Assembly: GCA_001579985.1 (NCBI GenBank)
Contig: LRSR01003972.1
Location: 1 to 56,745, forward strand
Direction: 5' to 3'
DNA: 56,745 nucleotides
Source: Hypsibius dujardini
Lineage: Eukaryota > Tardigrada > Eutardigrada > Parachela > Hypsibiidae
Shown: one piece after another, positions 35,874 to 47,542 of the stretch
Position numbering within the stretch: position 1 is the first letter of the stretch
Layout of the letters: each line of letters opens with the position of its first letter
Made by a program: the position numbers and the translations under genes
Notes under the pieces: model-generated
Told to the model about the DNA's origin: nothing
What the model saw: the letters and a program-made list of their open reading frames with translations, nothing else
The model's database searches: none

Positions 35874-36476
35874 ATGAGTGAAACTATTTACGTTGGGTAT
35901 TTCGCAGAGGATGTGCCTCCTGCTTTGGAGACTTTAAAATTGGGTGCTATTAGAATAGTAATGAGCCTATGCTTGGTTCATCGTACATTATTGTCTGCAA
36001 GAAGCGCTCCATTAAAGAGGCAGCGGAACCAGAGAATAGCCTTGTTGATATGAGTGCAGAGGAGATCGGTGGTGGAAGCATTACACAGGCAGAGCAGCAT
36101 GGCGTCATTGCGACCGTTACTTCTCCTCTCCCTGTGCATCAGATTTCTCCTGCTCCGCGTGCGCCTTTGTCCACCGCAATTGACTTCGTAAATCTAATCA
36201 CCACATCAAGTCATATGTTGAACGGTAATATTCATGGATTTCTCTTTGATGGCAGGTGCTTGATTGCTAGATTTGCTTTACTATATCCTAGTATACTATA
36301 GCACTTCTGGAAATCAGACAATCAAGCAGATACCATCACAGAGAAATCCATGAGTGAGCCGATTTATCGACCAACTGGAGGTGAGCTGAAATACACACTT
36401 TGCCTCATACGTTTAAATAAGAGTTAAATGTTTTTTAGATTCGTATGGATCGTATGCGACTCTTGGGAGTGTTTGA
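35874..36476 (+). CDS. Small orphan protein, four exons
   Basis: Proposed exons: 35874-35957, 36002-36224, 36318-36380 and 36439-36476 (135 aa). The introns are 44, 93 and 58 bp; all are GT-AG and phases agree. The protein begins MSETIYVGYFAEDVPPALE and has an acidic, Ser/Ala/Pro-rich middle (KRSIKEAAEPENSLVDMSAEE). It ends with MSEPIYRPTG and SYGSYATLGSV. There is no signal peptide or membrane helix in this splice form. I do not recognise the family. Because the first intron is only 44 bp, a sequencing frameshift joining the two frames directly is an alternative. The frame is open upstream of the chosen ATG, so the N-terminus is uncertain. Confidence 0.5.
36232..36352 (+). repeat. Imperfect hairpin spanning intron 2 and exon 3 of the orphan gene
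   Basis: CATGGATTTCTCTTTGATGG (from about 36234), followed by TGCTTGATTG, lies in the intron. Its reverse complement, with few mismatches, lies at about 36320-36352 in the next exon (CAATCAAGCA, then CCATCACAGAGAAATCCATG). The stem is at least 34 bp with a loop of roughly 50 bp that is itself partly self-complementary. It could be a young inverted duplication of exon sequence or a microRNA-like precursor. Confidence 0.65.
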
Positions 36477-39349
36477 CTTTGCGGAAGTTCTCTTCGTTTC
36501 CTTTTACCAAGCGTCGCGCTTGTACTCTTATGATGGATCCCAGCACGGAAGCACGGCGACCTATAGTATTTACAGTAGTATAGTAGTAAAGTAATTTTAT
36601 TTAGAGTAGTTTTATTACTTTATAGGCGCAAATGTTTGTACTTTCTTGCCATACTTCAGATCTGCCTACTCATTTTTCCTTACTGTATACCTTGTAAACT
36701 GTGGCCCCACCTAGATTGGTTTAGGCGGGTAATAAATAATGGCGTTAGTCATTTTTTGCATTATTTTCGGCTTCCTAAACGCAGCCAAAAGCAGCCCGAT
36801 GACTGAAACCAACGGGCAGCCCTTTAAAAACTCAACCAGTTTACATCCGAACTACGTGGGCCTGACGTTGTTTCGCAACTAAAAAACTTGCTGAATAGCT
36901 GCGTTTGCGGTAAGCTCAAAACAGCCAGTCGAAACGCAGCCATTTCACAGTTTTGCATTATCCGGCAAATGTGCCGTATTCTGGCTGCGTATGTATTTAA
37001 TTTGACTAAATTATCTTCCCGGTAAACGGGACGAGAAAGCGCTGACGCGAGCGCGCCCTGAATCACTTCCAACACATGTATGTACCATCGCTCGCTCATT
37101 CATACAAACAAAATCCATCATTCCCTCTTGGAAAAATAAATCTATTAGAGCGGTCACGCGCGTACTCGCTAGTAGTGGGAAAATGAGAGTTCTGTCACAT
37201 TTCACTAATCTTGTACAAATCCCTACAAACATTTTACTAACTAAACTTAAAGTTACCAAATTTTTATGAAAACATGAAGTTTGTACTTTTGCAATACAAA
37301 TGGTTTCTGTCTATAGTGAGCATAAACTTTTTCTATATAGAGGAATAGGTGTTTACTTTTACAATTATGTGGATAGCTTCAAACAATTTAAAATTAAAGA
37401 CAGATTATCTAAAAATAACTTTTTCAGTCATTCAAAAATATAGCATGTTCTGACGAAGACTACAAAATTTATTTAGATAACTTTGATAAATTAAAATGTA
37501 AAATTATGGGATTGGCATGATCACTATTTATATTCCGATGTGGTTTTGACTTGGTTTATACGTAACGGTTCAAATTTGGGTAAAAAAATGGTTCCTACTT
37601 GGGCCATAATGAAAACATAATTTGTGGAATGCCGTGCAAAAAAAATTATAAAAAACATAATTTTTGGTCACCCCTGCGTACGTATGAGACATTAATCAGT
37701 TCACTGTGTCTGTGATATGTATTGAACCGGTTCAGGTACACGGGTGCGTTGTCAATAACCCTAACCCATATGTTAAAGATAACAATTGTTTCGGAGCTAT
37801 AAGAAGTCTGAGGGTGTTCGAATCGTCTCGAAATTTGCACATGCACTCGACTGACTACACCCTCTATGCCATATAGGCAGCACTACTGTTTCGCACGTGG
37901 CTGGATTTTATAAGGTCGGGCTTACGTACGTGGTTGGGTGTACGTACGCGGTTGGGCTCACACACAGCAGCATGCTGTTCGACTCAGGAGTTTTTATAAT
38001 TTCATCACCTTTTTGTGGAAGCAACAAATCTCCATTTGAAAAAAAATCCTTCTGACAACCTGTGAGGTTGACATCACAGCAATCTCCGGAGGTTTCAAGG
38101 AGAAGACGTTTTCCAAAAGTTTGTGACGAATGAAGGCTGGCTTTGAGTACTGTAAAATCTCGAGAACCATTTACAGTATGTGAAAGGATACAATTTTTTT
38201 AAACTTACCGGTTTTGAACTCCTTGAGGTTAATTTACATAAAATTTTATAGTTTTTTTAGCTCATAAAAATATTAACTAGAAGGCTTTACGGTTTTATCA
38301 TGAAGATGAACGACAAAAGATCAAGGGTTTACCAAGCGTAGAATAGGAAACTCTGGATTACTTACGTGACGCTCACTACAAAAAAGTATATTTATGATTG
38401 CTTGATTATTAAAATTTTCGATTTTTTTAAATTTGAAAACTGCTGACATTCTTCTTTTTTGCAGTTTCGACATTTGTTTCGCCAGTATGAAGTTTGTAAA
38501 AGAAATTTTGACCTTTTTTTAACACGCTTCTGGAGGATACAAAAACTTTTGAAATCCTCAACCGTCATCTTGATATTCCGTTGAGATTTTTTTTGCTTTA
38601 TCTTCTGCCGGTTTTCTCGTACGATTGTGTTGTACTAAGTGGAGAGTATAGAAAAACAATTTTTATTTAGTTAAACATAATAGTGAAATAAATTCATATT
38701 GGTTTTATATAGATTGTAGGGGTTTTTACTGGAGTTGTAAAATGTGACAAAACTCTCGTTCTCCTAATACTCTCGCTGCCCTATATTATTTGCTTAGTGA
38801 GCGCAGACGAAATTGTTTCCTTCACTGAGCGATTAAGGGGCTTATAGCACGTTTAAAGAACGTAGTTGACCTCAGACCTGCCTGAATCTGCATTGTTTCG
38901 GAGCCAAATCAGGTATGGTGCGTTTATGTAGATTTACGAGAGCCAAATTTTAGTCACTGTATTTAGTAACATTTACCACTCTCCCAAGGTTGATGGCAAG
39001 AGAGATATATTTGTTCCCACTCATATCAATGTATGTAAAAAGCTGATTCTCACTCTAGTAAAGCATTGATTTCTCAATGACATATAAGTACGCGTACCAT
39101 TTACCGTTATGTTATATGATATTTGATGACGCATAATATGTGGTTATTTATATAACTATTATATAACACCCGTGGTGGTGAGCTAATGCATGTTCAGAAC
39201 TATAACGTCCCTCCCTACTAAAGACTTTGGTAAAGCATGATAGACTACACCTTTGCCACCAGGTCTCCCATCAGGTCCTGCAGGACTCCCAGCTGGAAGT
39301 TGGTGGAGACGGTAGACTGAAGTTGGTTCGACGGGGTTTCGCACCCCTA
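36477..39349. other. AT-rich gene-free region
   Basis: I see no supported gene over about 2.9 kb. Reading frames are short and poorly composed. Local features are short direct repeats of TACGTACG-GGTTGGG near 37920-37955. Confidence 0.55.
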
Positions 39350-39505
39350 TACCAGCCAAACGCTATGGGTTGAATTGGTACATGGGTGGAATCGGTGGGG
39401 TGGCGGAGGGCGCCTCAAGTGTAGACTGTAAACAACACTCATTCAATTTACACTTGTGGCGCCCTCTGTCACCCCACCGATTCAACCCATAGCGTTTGCT
39501 TGGTA
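39350..39505. mobile_element. Palindromic MITE family A, full copy
   Basis: Same family as 21507-21678. It has the terminus TACCAGCCAAACGCTATGGG, arms with GGTGGGGTGGCGGAGGGCGCC, the spacer ACAACACTCATTCAA and the closing GCGTTTGCTTGGTA. It lies in the region upstream of the prominin gene and is flanked by TA. Confidence 0.85.
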
Positions 39506-40267
39506 TTTGTTCTTTTTTGTCTCCCTGAGAATTGGAGTCTCGTCAACGTCACGATATGCGCATAAGCCGATGCTGCTGATCCAATCAACAACCACTTACT
39601 TTAGAATAAGTAAAAAAAAGTGTTCTTAAGTTTACTGTGATGTTGAGGCATCATTGGAAAAGAGAACGGCAGATATGACTTCAGTAGGGCAAACTTGTCA
39701 CGATCTAAAAAGCGCTATGTTGCTCCGTCTTCTCTAGCAGGGGGAAAGTAGGTCACCACTCATTCGAAAGAATTTTCTCCTCTTTCGTTTCATCATAAAA
39801 GATCTGCATAAATTTGGTTTTGTTTACGTTTTTACATAGTCTATTTTCAGTGCAAGATGTACATCAGCATGATCGTTATAATATTTTGGGCACAATATTA
39901 AGCTGTGAGATTAAGCATGAATAATGTTCTGCTCAATTGCGCTGGACACTCAATGCCTCTAACAGTTACGGAAACCAGATTGGGAAATCGGTAACAGCTC
40001 TTTTTTTACTTTCATTAAAGCAGCAGTTGCTTGCACAACATTTGGTTAAGCAGTTTATGAACCTGACGCAAAGTGACGTCTTGACCGTTTTTTTCTTGGA
40101 AGTTGACTTGGCGCATAGAACTTTCCCCTTTAATTAGATACCCCAGCAACACTTTGATTCAGTTGGTGCCAATACAATACGCGCAAAACAATATAGACTG
40201 TCGAGATGGCGCCTCCTAGTCTAAGCATCACGTAAAATTTTTATTTTTACGGACAAATCAAATCAAT

Positions 40268-43200
40268 ATGGCTGCAAGTGACACGACTCTTAATTTTGGA
40301 AAAATTCCTGTTGGTTCTGACTACGCCGTCACAGCTATCGATCCCTCCAAAAACATTTACCTACAACATTGGTATGACTGGGAGAAAAGCTTCATGAAAA
40401 TGGTCCAGCCTACACAATTGAGCGTTTGTAAGCCTTCCGATTATTATTACGCCTTTCAAACCATTCGAATTAACCATTCTGTGCCTGTGTTTGATTGAGT
40501 TGTCTTATAGCATTGCTGGTTGATCTCTACAAATCCATTAAAAACGGTTCATTCAAGCCAATGGATTACCTCAAGACGCCAGTAAGAGCTTCAGCCCAAT
40601 CTCGTGTCGTGTTTCGATAATACGAAAACTTTTCTTGAAGCAAGTTTTAGGGCTGGTCGTCCTGTTATCCATCGGAATGGTTTATATCATTGTTATGTTC
40701 CTGTCCTGCTGCATTTTCCCTTGCTATCGCTGTTGTCCCTGCTGCATGAAAGGTCGTCAAAGATTTTATCGGACCGGTCGGAAGGGTCATCGACTTTGTA
40801 TGAGCTCAGGGATCGCGCTCTGCTGCTTTATAATGATGTAATATTGCTCGGATGGCTGCCGAATGAGAATAATGGTAACACGTCATGCTTCTGTATACAC
40901 GTTGCAGATGTGCCATTGTGATGATGTTTATTTCGAGTGGAGAGCTCGTGACCTCCCTGAAAGCCAGCGATAAGATCGTCGACACCTCGATTATGGATCT
41001 GGAAAAGTTGTTCAATGACATAAAAAAGCAGCTGGATCACGTAGTCATGGACTGCTACGTGACACTTCAAACGCGGGTCAAAAAAGAGCTCACGAGTAAA
41101 TACTAAATAAACACGAGAGCCTCGGGACCTAAATTTTTTCGATTCAACCAAAATTTGTAATTGCTCGTTCAAAAATAAATCATTTTCCTGATACTGTGCT
41201 ATGCACTAGTGAACTTTCTGATGGGTGTAATGTGTAACGAAACGTTTCTATTTACAGACATTGGACCCTTTTTGGCGGACATGATTATGAGTAATCTAAA
41301 CAACGACAAGAATCTAAACCTGGGAAGCGTTACGACCTTGAAACGTAGTACGTGTCTTGTTTACAGCTGTTATACCGTATTCCCCCGATCTCAAGGGACA
41401 GTTAAGCCCCACCCCCTCCAGTCATCGGTTGACTGTTCAATCGGATTCACTATGACGTGATTGGTTGAAATTTAAGCGCAACTTGGCAGCGATTGATCGA
41501 TTGATTAAGCGGGATTTCTTGACGCACAAATTAGACCAGTTGATTGATTGATTGTAGGTAAACAATAGTGAACGGTGATGAACAGATAGGATCCGGGGTG
41601 GATCAAATTAACTGGTAGGGCAAAAAAGTGTCCCTTGAGATCGGGGGAATACGGTAGTATTGCCGATTCTCATGAGTGGACTGTAATGAGATAACAGAGG
41701 CGTAACTAGAAGCATAGACGCGGCTTCAGCTACAAGTGTCCCTCCCCCTCCCCTTTGTGGCTATATTTGGTTGTACGAGCACTGACCAATGTCCCTTTGA
41801 AAGATTATTACAAACTTGATCATTTTGGAGAGCCCAATTCTTCCTCAATCTTTTAGTATAAAATCCCCCCCCCCCGAAATTTCGACATTGGTCAAATAAA
41901 TGGTATGGCCATAATCACGGAATGAAGATAAAGTGGGCGTTTAAGTTTTTCACTTCGTACTTGCTCGGGCATTTTCCAATATTTAGGCTTTGAACTTTTT
42001 TTACGAGAAAATAATAAGGATTTAAAAAAAAACTCAATCCGTATTGACATAAGCCTACTTGCTCACGAATCTACTAGGATTAAATATTAGCATATGTTCT
42101 CACAAGGTAATGAAACCACTCTGGACGGCGAATTTCTTTATATCTGTTTGCTGTTACCAATGCACTGTTGCCTGGTCTCTTTGATTCCGTCGATAAAATC
42201 GGCATAAAACTAGAACTACTATTTTAAAATATATAAAACTGACCAGTGGTAGTATATAGAGGGCGCTGTCTATATCACTCAAACATGTACTAATTAATTA
42301 TTTGATTTTGAACGGACTGATCGATTGAATAAACGCAGACACATTTTATTGATTGAATAATTCACAGAGACGGTAACATAGACAGCGCCCCCTATATACC
42401 CCCACTAGTCAGTTTTTATTTATTTAAAATAGTAGTTCTGGTTTTCTGCCGATTTTCTCGATGGAATCGAAGAGACCAGGCAATAGTGCATCGGAGATCA
42501 TCAGACAGATATAAAGGAATTGACCGTCCAGAGTGATCTCATTTCCTTGTCAGATGTTGTGGATTTGCGTGCGCAGATGGCGAGTGTCAGCGCCGAAACT
42601 GCAGCTCTTCAGTCCGCAATCACGGCATTAAACACGAAAATGGCTGGCCTGCAACAGAAGCAGAAGGATTTGCTTAACGCGGACTCTTGTAAAAACACTC
42701 CGCTTGGCGCATGCCAGCAAGTCCTTGCAATGCTTGAAACAGTATTCCCAGTCCCATCTGTAAGATCGAACTCATATTAAAGATGTAGCAAGAGATGGAA
42801 AAAGTGGTGCAACGAGAGATGCTGGTTTAGATAGACCTCACATCGCAAATGGCATCAATGGATCAATTGGTAATCCTTGTGACCGGGATAGATCCTCAAG
42901 CAACCATCGGAGCAGCCACTAATTCAGGCCCCATCATAAAGGTCGCAGACGGTACGCCATACCAGCTCTTTTTTTTAAATTTTTAAAATTTTTTCATCTT
43001 AATTGTTCTCCTACATTTAAAGATGCGGATACGACATTTTCGGATCTGCAAGGCAAAATCTCCAGTTACATGACGACAATGCGGACCATGCTGGACAACA
43101 TTATTGGCCAATTGGAAGACGCCCGCTCCACTGCCCACAGTTTCACACGATATCCCAAGGATTATGGTCCGAAAATGTATGAATTTTTTTTTGCCCCCCA

Positions 43201-46200
43201 AGTTTACCAATATTCACTAGCTGTTTAGGTCATATGTCGCAATTGGGAAAGCTTGCTTTTTCGGCTTGATTGTCGGACTCACCATATTTGGGGTGGTCAT
43301 TGGATATTCCAAGTTTGACAAACGGATTCTCCCCACGCATCGGATTGGTAACGTTTTATGGGGATGGCGACTCCTGATGATGTGAGTGCCAAACCAACCT
43401 CAATCCGCCACTGCACCACGCTGCATTGCAGCGGTCATTGATGGAACCGTTTTTTAGATCCGTTTATCTTATCTTCATTTTGGCTTGGTTCTGGATGCTT
43501 CTCGTTGTCATCTTAATGGTGATTGCCTCACAGCTGGACGAAGCTCTTTGCCCCATTCTCATGGGAGAAAGCAACAACTTCACCCTTATGCGCGATGTAA
43601 GTTTAAATCAGATGACACGGTTGATCTGTGAAATTAGCATTTCAACACTTTTCGCATATGCAGACCATTTCCTTGGTCAACCAATTGGTCACACCCGTCA
43701 ATGTTCACCTGAACGACAAATCCACCCTAGACGTCTCCGGAGTCGTATCTATGTGCATGGCTAACGTTCCCCTTTACACAGCGTTCAGCATGTCAAGCAT
43801 CTTCAACATCAGTGGAATCCAGCAGCAGCTGACAGACGTGAATTTGATTAGTAAGATGGCGGACCTCGACATCAACTTCCAGGCCATTCACATCTTACCG
43901 GCCGGGACCGAAGCGAGAATTAACACCGCTGTCTTAGCGTCAGCGTTTGATTTCGGATCCACAATCACGGTGAGCGTTAACGCTGAGTATTCCTCTATGT
44001 GAATATAACATGGACTGATGATCAGCGCTAAGGTTGTAAGAACTCGACTAAGCTTCCTTAAATTGCTCAGTTTAGCTTAGCGCTGAGGTACATCTTTCGC
44101 ATCGGGTTCTGGCTTCCACTTATGCTAAACTTCTTATGTCTTCTCACCGTATGAAACTAGAGTGCAGTTCAAGAGTGTCTTTTTTCCCTGCTGATTCACC
44201 CAGAGCTCGTTCCCTCGACTGTGGTTTCGCTAGACAGTAGATAATAATCTCATCTGTGAATTGTCTGGGACAATCGTCCGTCTGGAACCCAAAAGTTTTG
44301 TCTTGCCAATACAGGCTTTGAATGTTTTCGCGGGACCCACTCAAGGATTTGCCGCCTTTGCGCAGTTGGATCGGAACGCGGCCGCCACCATGGCATCACC
44401 TGGCAGTCAGAGCATGAATGATGTTGCAGCCAGCTGGAACGGTGTTGATAAAACGGATATGCCCGCCCTGCTTGCGCTTCGGGTTGGTAACGACCACATT
44501 TGGTGGATATACAGTGAAAGTTCTGAGATTGGAACGACTTCACAGTGTCGTTTCTACTTTACTGTCTCAAACTCCAAACTAGCAAGAGCCAGCTCCGAGC
44601 AAACGGTTCGATAGAAACAATCTCACGTGGCCGTTCGAATCTCGGGACCTTCACTGTATCCCAAAGCCTCATGCATGTGGACCAGTGGCGCGCCGACGGG
44701 GGGTGTTTTGTTAATCTAAACCCCCCCCCCCCTCGAAAGTCAAAAAAGTATCCTAAGGGTCCCCCATTTAGAGAAAAAACCATGATGAAGAATTGTCATG
44801 CAATACTCCCCCCTTTACGTTCTATCGGAAATATTTCGGATACAATAAAAAATAAATTTCGGAAAAAATAACACTCCCCCTCAAACCAAAGCTCGGCGCG
44901 CCACTGATGTGGACAGTATACGCGCAGAATTGTTTATAGGATGGAGTTGTTTCGAGCATCAAAACGCTTGACTCCCAGTTGAAAAATCTGTCCCAATCAA
45001 CCGCTGCTGCACTGGCAACGGCCAAGAATGCTCAACTGTTTTTTCAAAGTCCGGCTGGTGCTGGCTCTAATTCGGATGCCTCGACGCTGGTTAAAAAGGT
45101 ATACATTACCATTCTCCGAAAATCTCCGCGACAAAAATGTCTGAAATTCAAAACGTTTTACATTTGCACACGTCGTTTACGTTTTCACACACGTTTTGTT
45201 GGTTTTACGCATTAAATCAGTGCCTGATTCGCGCTAATATTAGCCGAAGAAGAAAGCGTTACAGAATAGCCGGCATGTTCAAGCGTCCTTGTTACTAATG
45301 CCCTCAAATTGATTTTGTATTTTAGGCGGCGACTCAGTATAGTAGCCGAATAGTCAATTACGCGCAGCAATACGTGACATTTGTGAAGAATGCGGTATGA
45401 CTGTCCCCTATGAGTCTAGAAATGTGTCTACAGAACGTGTCTGCAGATTTGTGTGTCAAGTTCCGAATGTACTGGTACGTGCAGTATATTACAATTTTGG
45501 CCAAAGGTGCTCCACGACATTGGAACGTGCCGGCCAGTCTACGAATCATATCACGCAATATCCAGCTTGCTATGTATTGGGATTATTCAGCCGATTGTAA
45601 GCCACACCTAGGTCAAAGCATAACAGAGTTCATTTATTTGTTTATCGCAAATCATGCCTTATACTCTCGAAATGAGAAAGTTCCTTCTCGCGCGTTTGCT
45701 AGAAAAAACAGGTTATTTTATTTCCAGAACGGTCTTTGGTTTTCGATTGGGCTGATACTGATTCTCTTCATCCCCATGATCTTCCTGAACACTTATCTTG
45801 GCCGTTACTACTCAAGAGCGAGAGTCCTCAATCTGAAAGGGTTGGAGGCCGAGATTATGGCCGCAGATCTCGTTGTGGGCGGTGCCACTAACGCAGAATA
45901 TGTACCCGAGCCAATTACGCCACCGATGGGCCTCGTAACCAGGTACTGCTGTTTCACACCTACATATGGTTATAATAATAGCCTGACGTTCATCATTTAT
46001 GATCCCCTTGTGACAATTGCAGGGTGAGGAGGTCATTCTCCCGAAATAATAACAAAACTATTCCTCTTCCGAGTGGGCGTAGCGGGAGAAGTAGCAATAT
46101 GGATGGTCCGGTAACGCCGAGAGCCGGCTTTGTAGACAGGTTGGTAGTTTGTACGCCTTTCCATCTGATCAGAAGATATCTTGCAATTTGCAGGATTAGG

Positions 46201-46257
46201 AGATCCATTTCAATGTCCCCTAGCCCCAGCAGCACTAACCTCTCGATGGCCGTCTAG
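40268..46257 (+). CDS. Prominin-like five-transmembrane glycoprotein
   Basis: Eighteen exons joined with consistent phase: 40268-40427, 40511-40581, 40641-40837, 40908-41095, 41258-41347, 42509-42759, 42831-42951, 43023-43176, 43229-43381, 43458-43596, 43664-43969, 44315-44482, 44940-45098, 45326-45394, 45507-45596, 45728-45942, 46023-46139 and 46194-46257 (about 903 aa). The topology is that of prominin (CD133): an extracellular start with LNFGKIP and MVQPTQ; TM1 followed by a cysteine cluster (CCIFPCYRCCPCC); TM2 (ICAIVMMF); a large loop; TM3 (FFGLIVGLTIFGVVIGY); TM4 (LIFILAWFWMLLVVILM); a second large loop; DIGTCRPVY; then TM5 (NGLWFSIGLILILFIPMIF) and a basic, Ser-rich tail. Prominins mark plasma-membrane protrusions and cilia. 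No signal peptide lies before MAASDTT, so a 5' exon is probably missing from this model. The exon 12 donor (GTTGGT) is weak. Confidence 0.9.
41373..41656. mobile_element. TA-flanked MITE in prominin intron 5
   Basis: Perfect inverted repeats of about 28 bp bound a 284-bp element: TACCGTATTCCCCCGATCTC then AAGGGACA on the left, and the exact complement ending ACGGTA on the right. The interior has no open frame and contains GATTGATTGATTG-like runs. TA at both ends fits the Tc1/mariner-pogo group. Confidence 0.85.
42160..42491. mobile_element. MITE with long composite arms in prominin intron 5
   Basis: The left arm begins ATGCACTGTTGCCTGGTCTC and the right arm ends with its near-exact complement. 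About 85 bp inward, each arm carries a CAGTGG/CTAGTGG box followed by a GGTATATAGGGGGCGCTGTCTA-type core. That core resembles the one in the pogo-like element at 18394. It is 332 bp long with no coding capacity. The right end lies only about 18 bp before the exon 6 acceptor. Confidence 0.8.
44683..44906. mobile_element. hAT-type MITE in prominin intron 12
   Basis: A 224-bp element has termini CAGTGGCGCGCCGA and TCGGCGCGCCACTG, and 8-bp target duplications ATGTGGAC at 44675-44682 and 44907-44914. A CAGTGGCG-type terminus with an 8-bp duplication is typical of non-autonomous hAT elements. The interior is C-rich then A-rich and non-coding. Confidence 0.9.
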
Positions 46258-46654
46258 CCACCGTTTGCCCAAGTTTGTGTATTTTAGATTTTATGTAATT
46301 AGTAAATTTAGTTCAGACATTCACTAGTAACTTTCATCTCTTTTCTAAAATTTTTATACTCGCACTTCTATGAAACTCTTACATGCGAGCTGAAACTGGT
46401 CGTACAATATTAGCGCCTTGCCTTTTGTGCTTGTTCGATCAGCATTCTATACGGTGTTCACCCGAATGGAACAAATCCAGCACACCGCTTCAAACTCACA
46501 GGTATTTTTAGCACGTCTTCCATCTCCTTTCGCTTGATTGGCCTGCTGTGGCAAGCGGAAGTTCCGGTTGCAGTCGTCACTTTAATCTTTGTTCTTTATT
46601 AACTCTATCACAGATTTTCTTATCACAGAAGGCTCATTGTCATCGGATATTGTA

Positions 46655-46861
46655 TCAGTGTCCCGAAAATCGAGGGGAATCAATGTCCCATTCTGGTCTA
46701 TACATTTGCTGAAGATCATTTGACTCTAGGAAAAAGGCTACGCTACTTGAAATTACAAAGTCTGAAATATGAATATTGTTTTCTTGGAAGAATTGTAAAC
46801 TCAGGTCTGGTTTGCCGTCGAGTAAATTGGGAATATCACAACTCAAGTGTTCAGTAATTGC
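46655..46861 (-). CDS. Candidate terminal exon of an unknown gene
   Basis: After a good acceptor (TCATTTCAG), an open frame of 68 codons ends at a TGA at 46655. It encodes a protein-like sequence including NLLDGKPDLSLQFFQENN and MYRPEWDIDSPRFSGH. The CTGT array starts immediately upstream (46897), so the intron would contain that array. I could not place the preceding exon, and I do not recognise the family. It could be a fragment. Confidence 0.35.
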   Translation of the reverse strand, partial: AITEHLSCDIPNLLDGKPDLSLQFFQENNIHISDFVISSSVAFFLESNDLQQMYRPEWDIDSPRFSGH

Positions 46862-46896
46862 CTGAAATGATTAATAAAATTACGCCGCCAATCAAT

Positions 46897-46954
46897 CTGT
46901 CTGTTTACTTGCCTGCCTGCCTGTCTGCCTGTCTGTCTGTCAGTCTGTCTGTCA

Positions 46955-46990
<36 letters not shown>

Positions 46991-47080
46991 TACTTGCCTG
47001 CCTGCCTGTCTGCCTGTCTGTCTGTCAGTCTGTCTGTCAGTCTGTCTGTCTGTCTGTCTGTCTGTTCGTCTGTCTACTTG

Positions 47081-47124
<44 letters not shown>

Positions 47125-47134
47125 TTTGTCTGTC
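46897..47134. repeat. CTGT/CTGC compound microsatellite
   Basis: About 240 bp of CTGT and CTGC units. A higher-order block (a TTACTTGCCTGCC start, then CTGT/CAGT runs) is repeated about twice, ending in a run of CTGC. Open frames across it on both strands are artefacts. Confidence 0.95.
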
Positions 47135-47393
47135 TGTTAGATTGGGCTTGAGCGCGTGCGGAACTTCCACAGGTTCGGGCGTGGTCTCGGGTCCGTTACC
47201 TGGCACCTGCATTCATTCCCATGACAAAGAGCTGTGTGTTCCATCGCATATCACCATGTTCGCTCTTTCCGTGTTGCCAGGCGTTAAGTACTGCAAGTTC
47301 CGCACGGTCGAAGTTTCGAAGAGAAAACGAAACCCTTAATAGGACATATAGTATATGAAGATGTGAGACCCCAGTAACATAGTAAAAATATCG

Positions 47394-47542
47394 TACTGTA
47401 TTTTCGCGTTAGACAGGGACAGTCGTACTGGAGTGGAACGTGTGCACGGCTGTGTGCACCGTACACACAGCAGACGCGCCGCGTGGCCGATTGAACGTTC
47501 CACAGCTCGTACGCTGTCCCTGTCTAACGCGAAATTACAGTA
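47394..47542. mobile_element. Palindromic MITE (TACTGTA termini)
   Basis: The left arm TACTGTATTTTCGCGTTAGA then CAGGGACAG faces its near-exact complement ending AATTACAGTA. The arms are about 45 bp and the element is 149 bp in total, non-coding. Flanking bases are consistent with a TA duplication. Confidence 0.8.

Noticed and set aside
45434-45506. An extra prominin exon after 45434 (AACGTGTCTGCAG...)
   Set aside because: It has an acceptor, but using it breaks the frame. Joining 45394 directly to 45507 restores the conserved prominin sequence before TM5.
46858-47212. Long open frames across the CTGT/CTGC array on both strands
   Set aside because: They are translations of a microsatellite (SVCLSVCL, DRQTDRQT).
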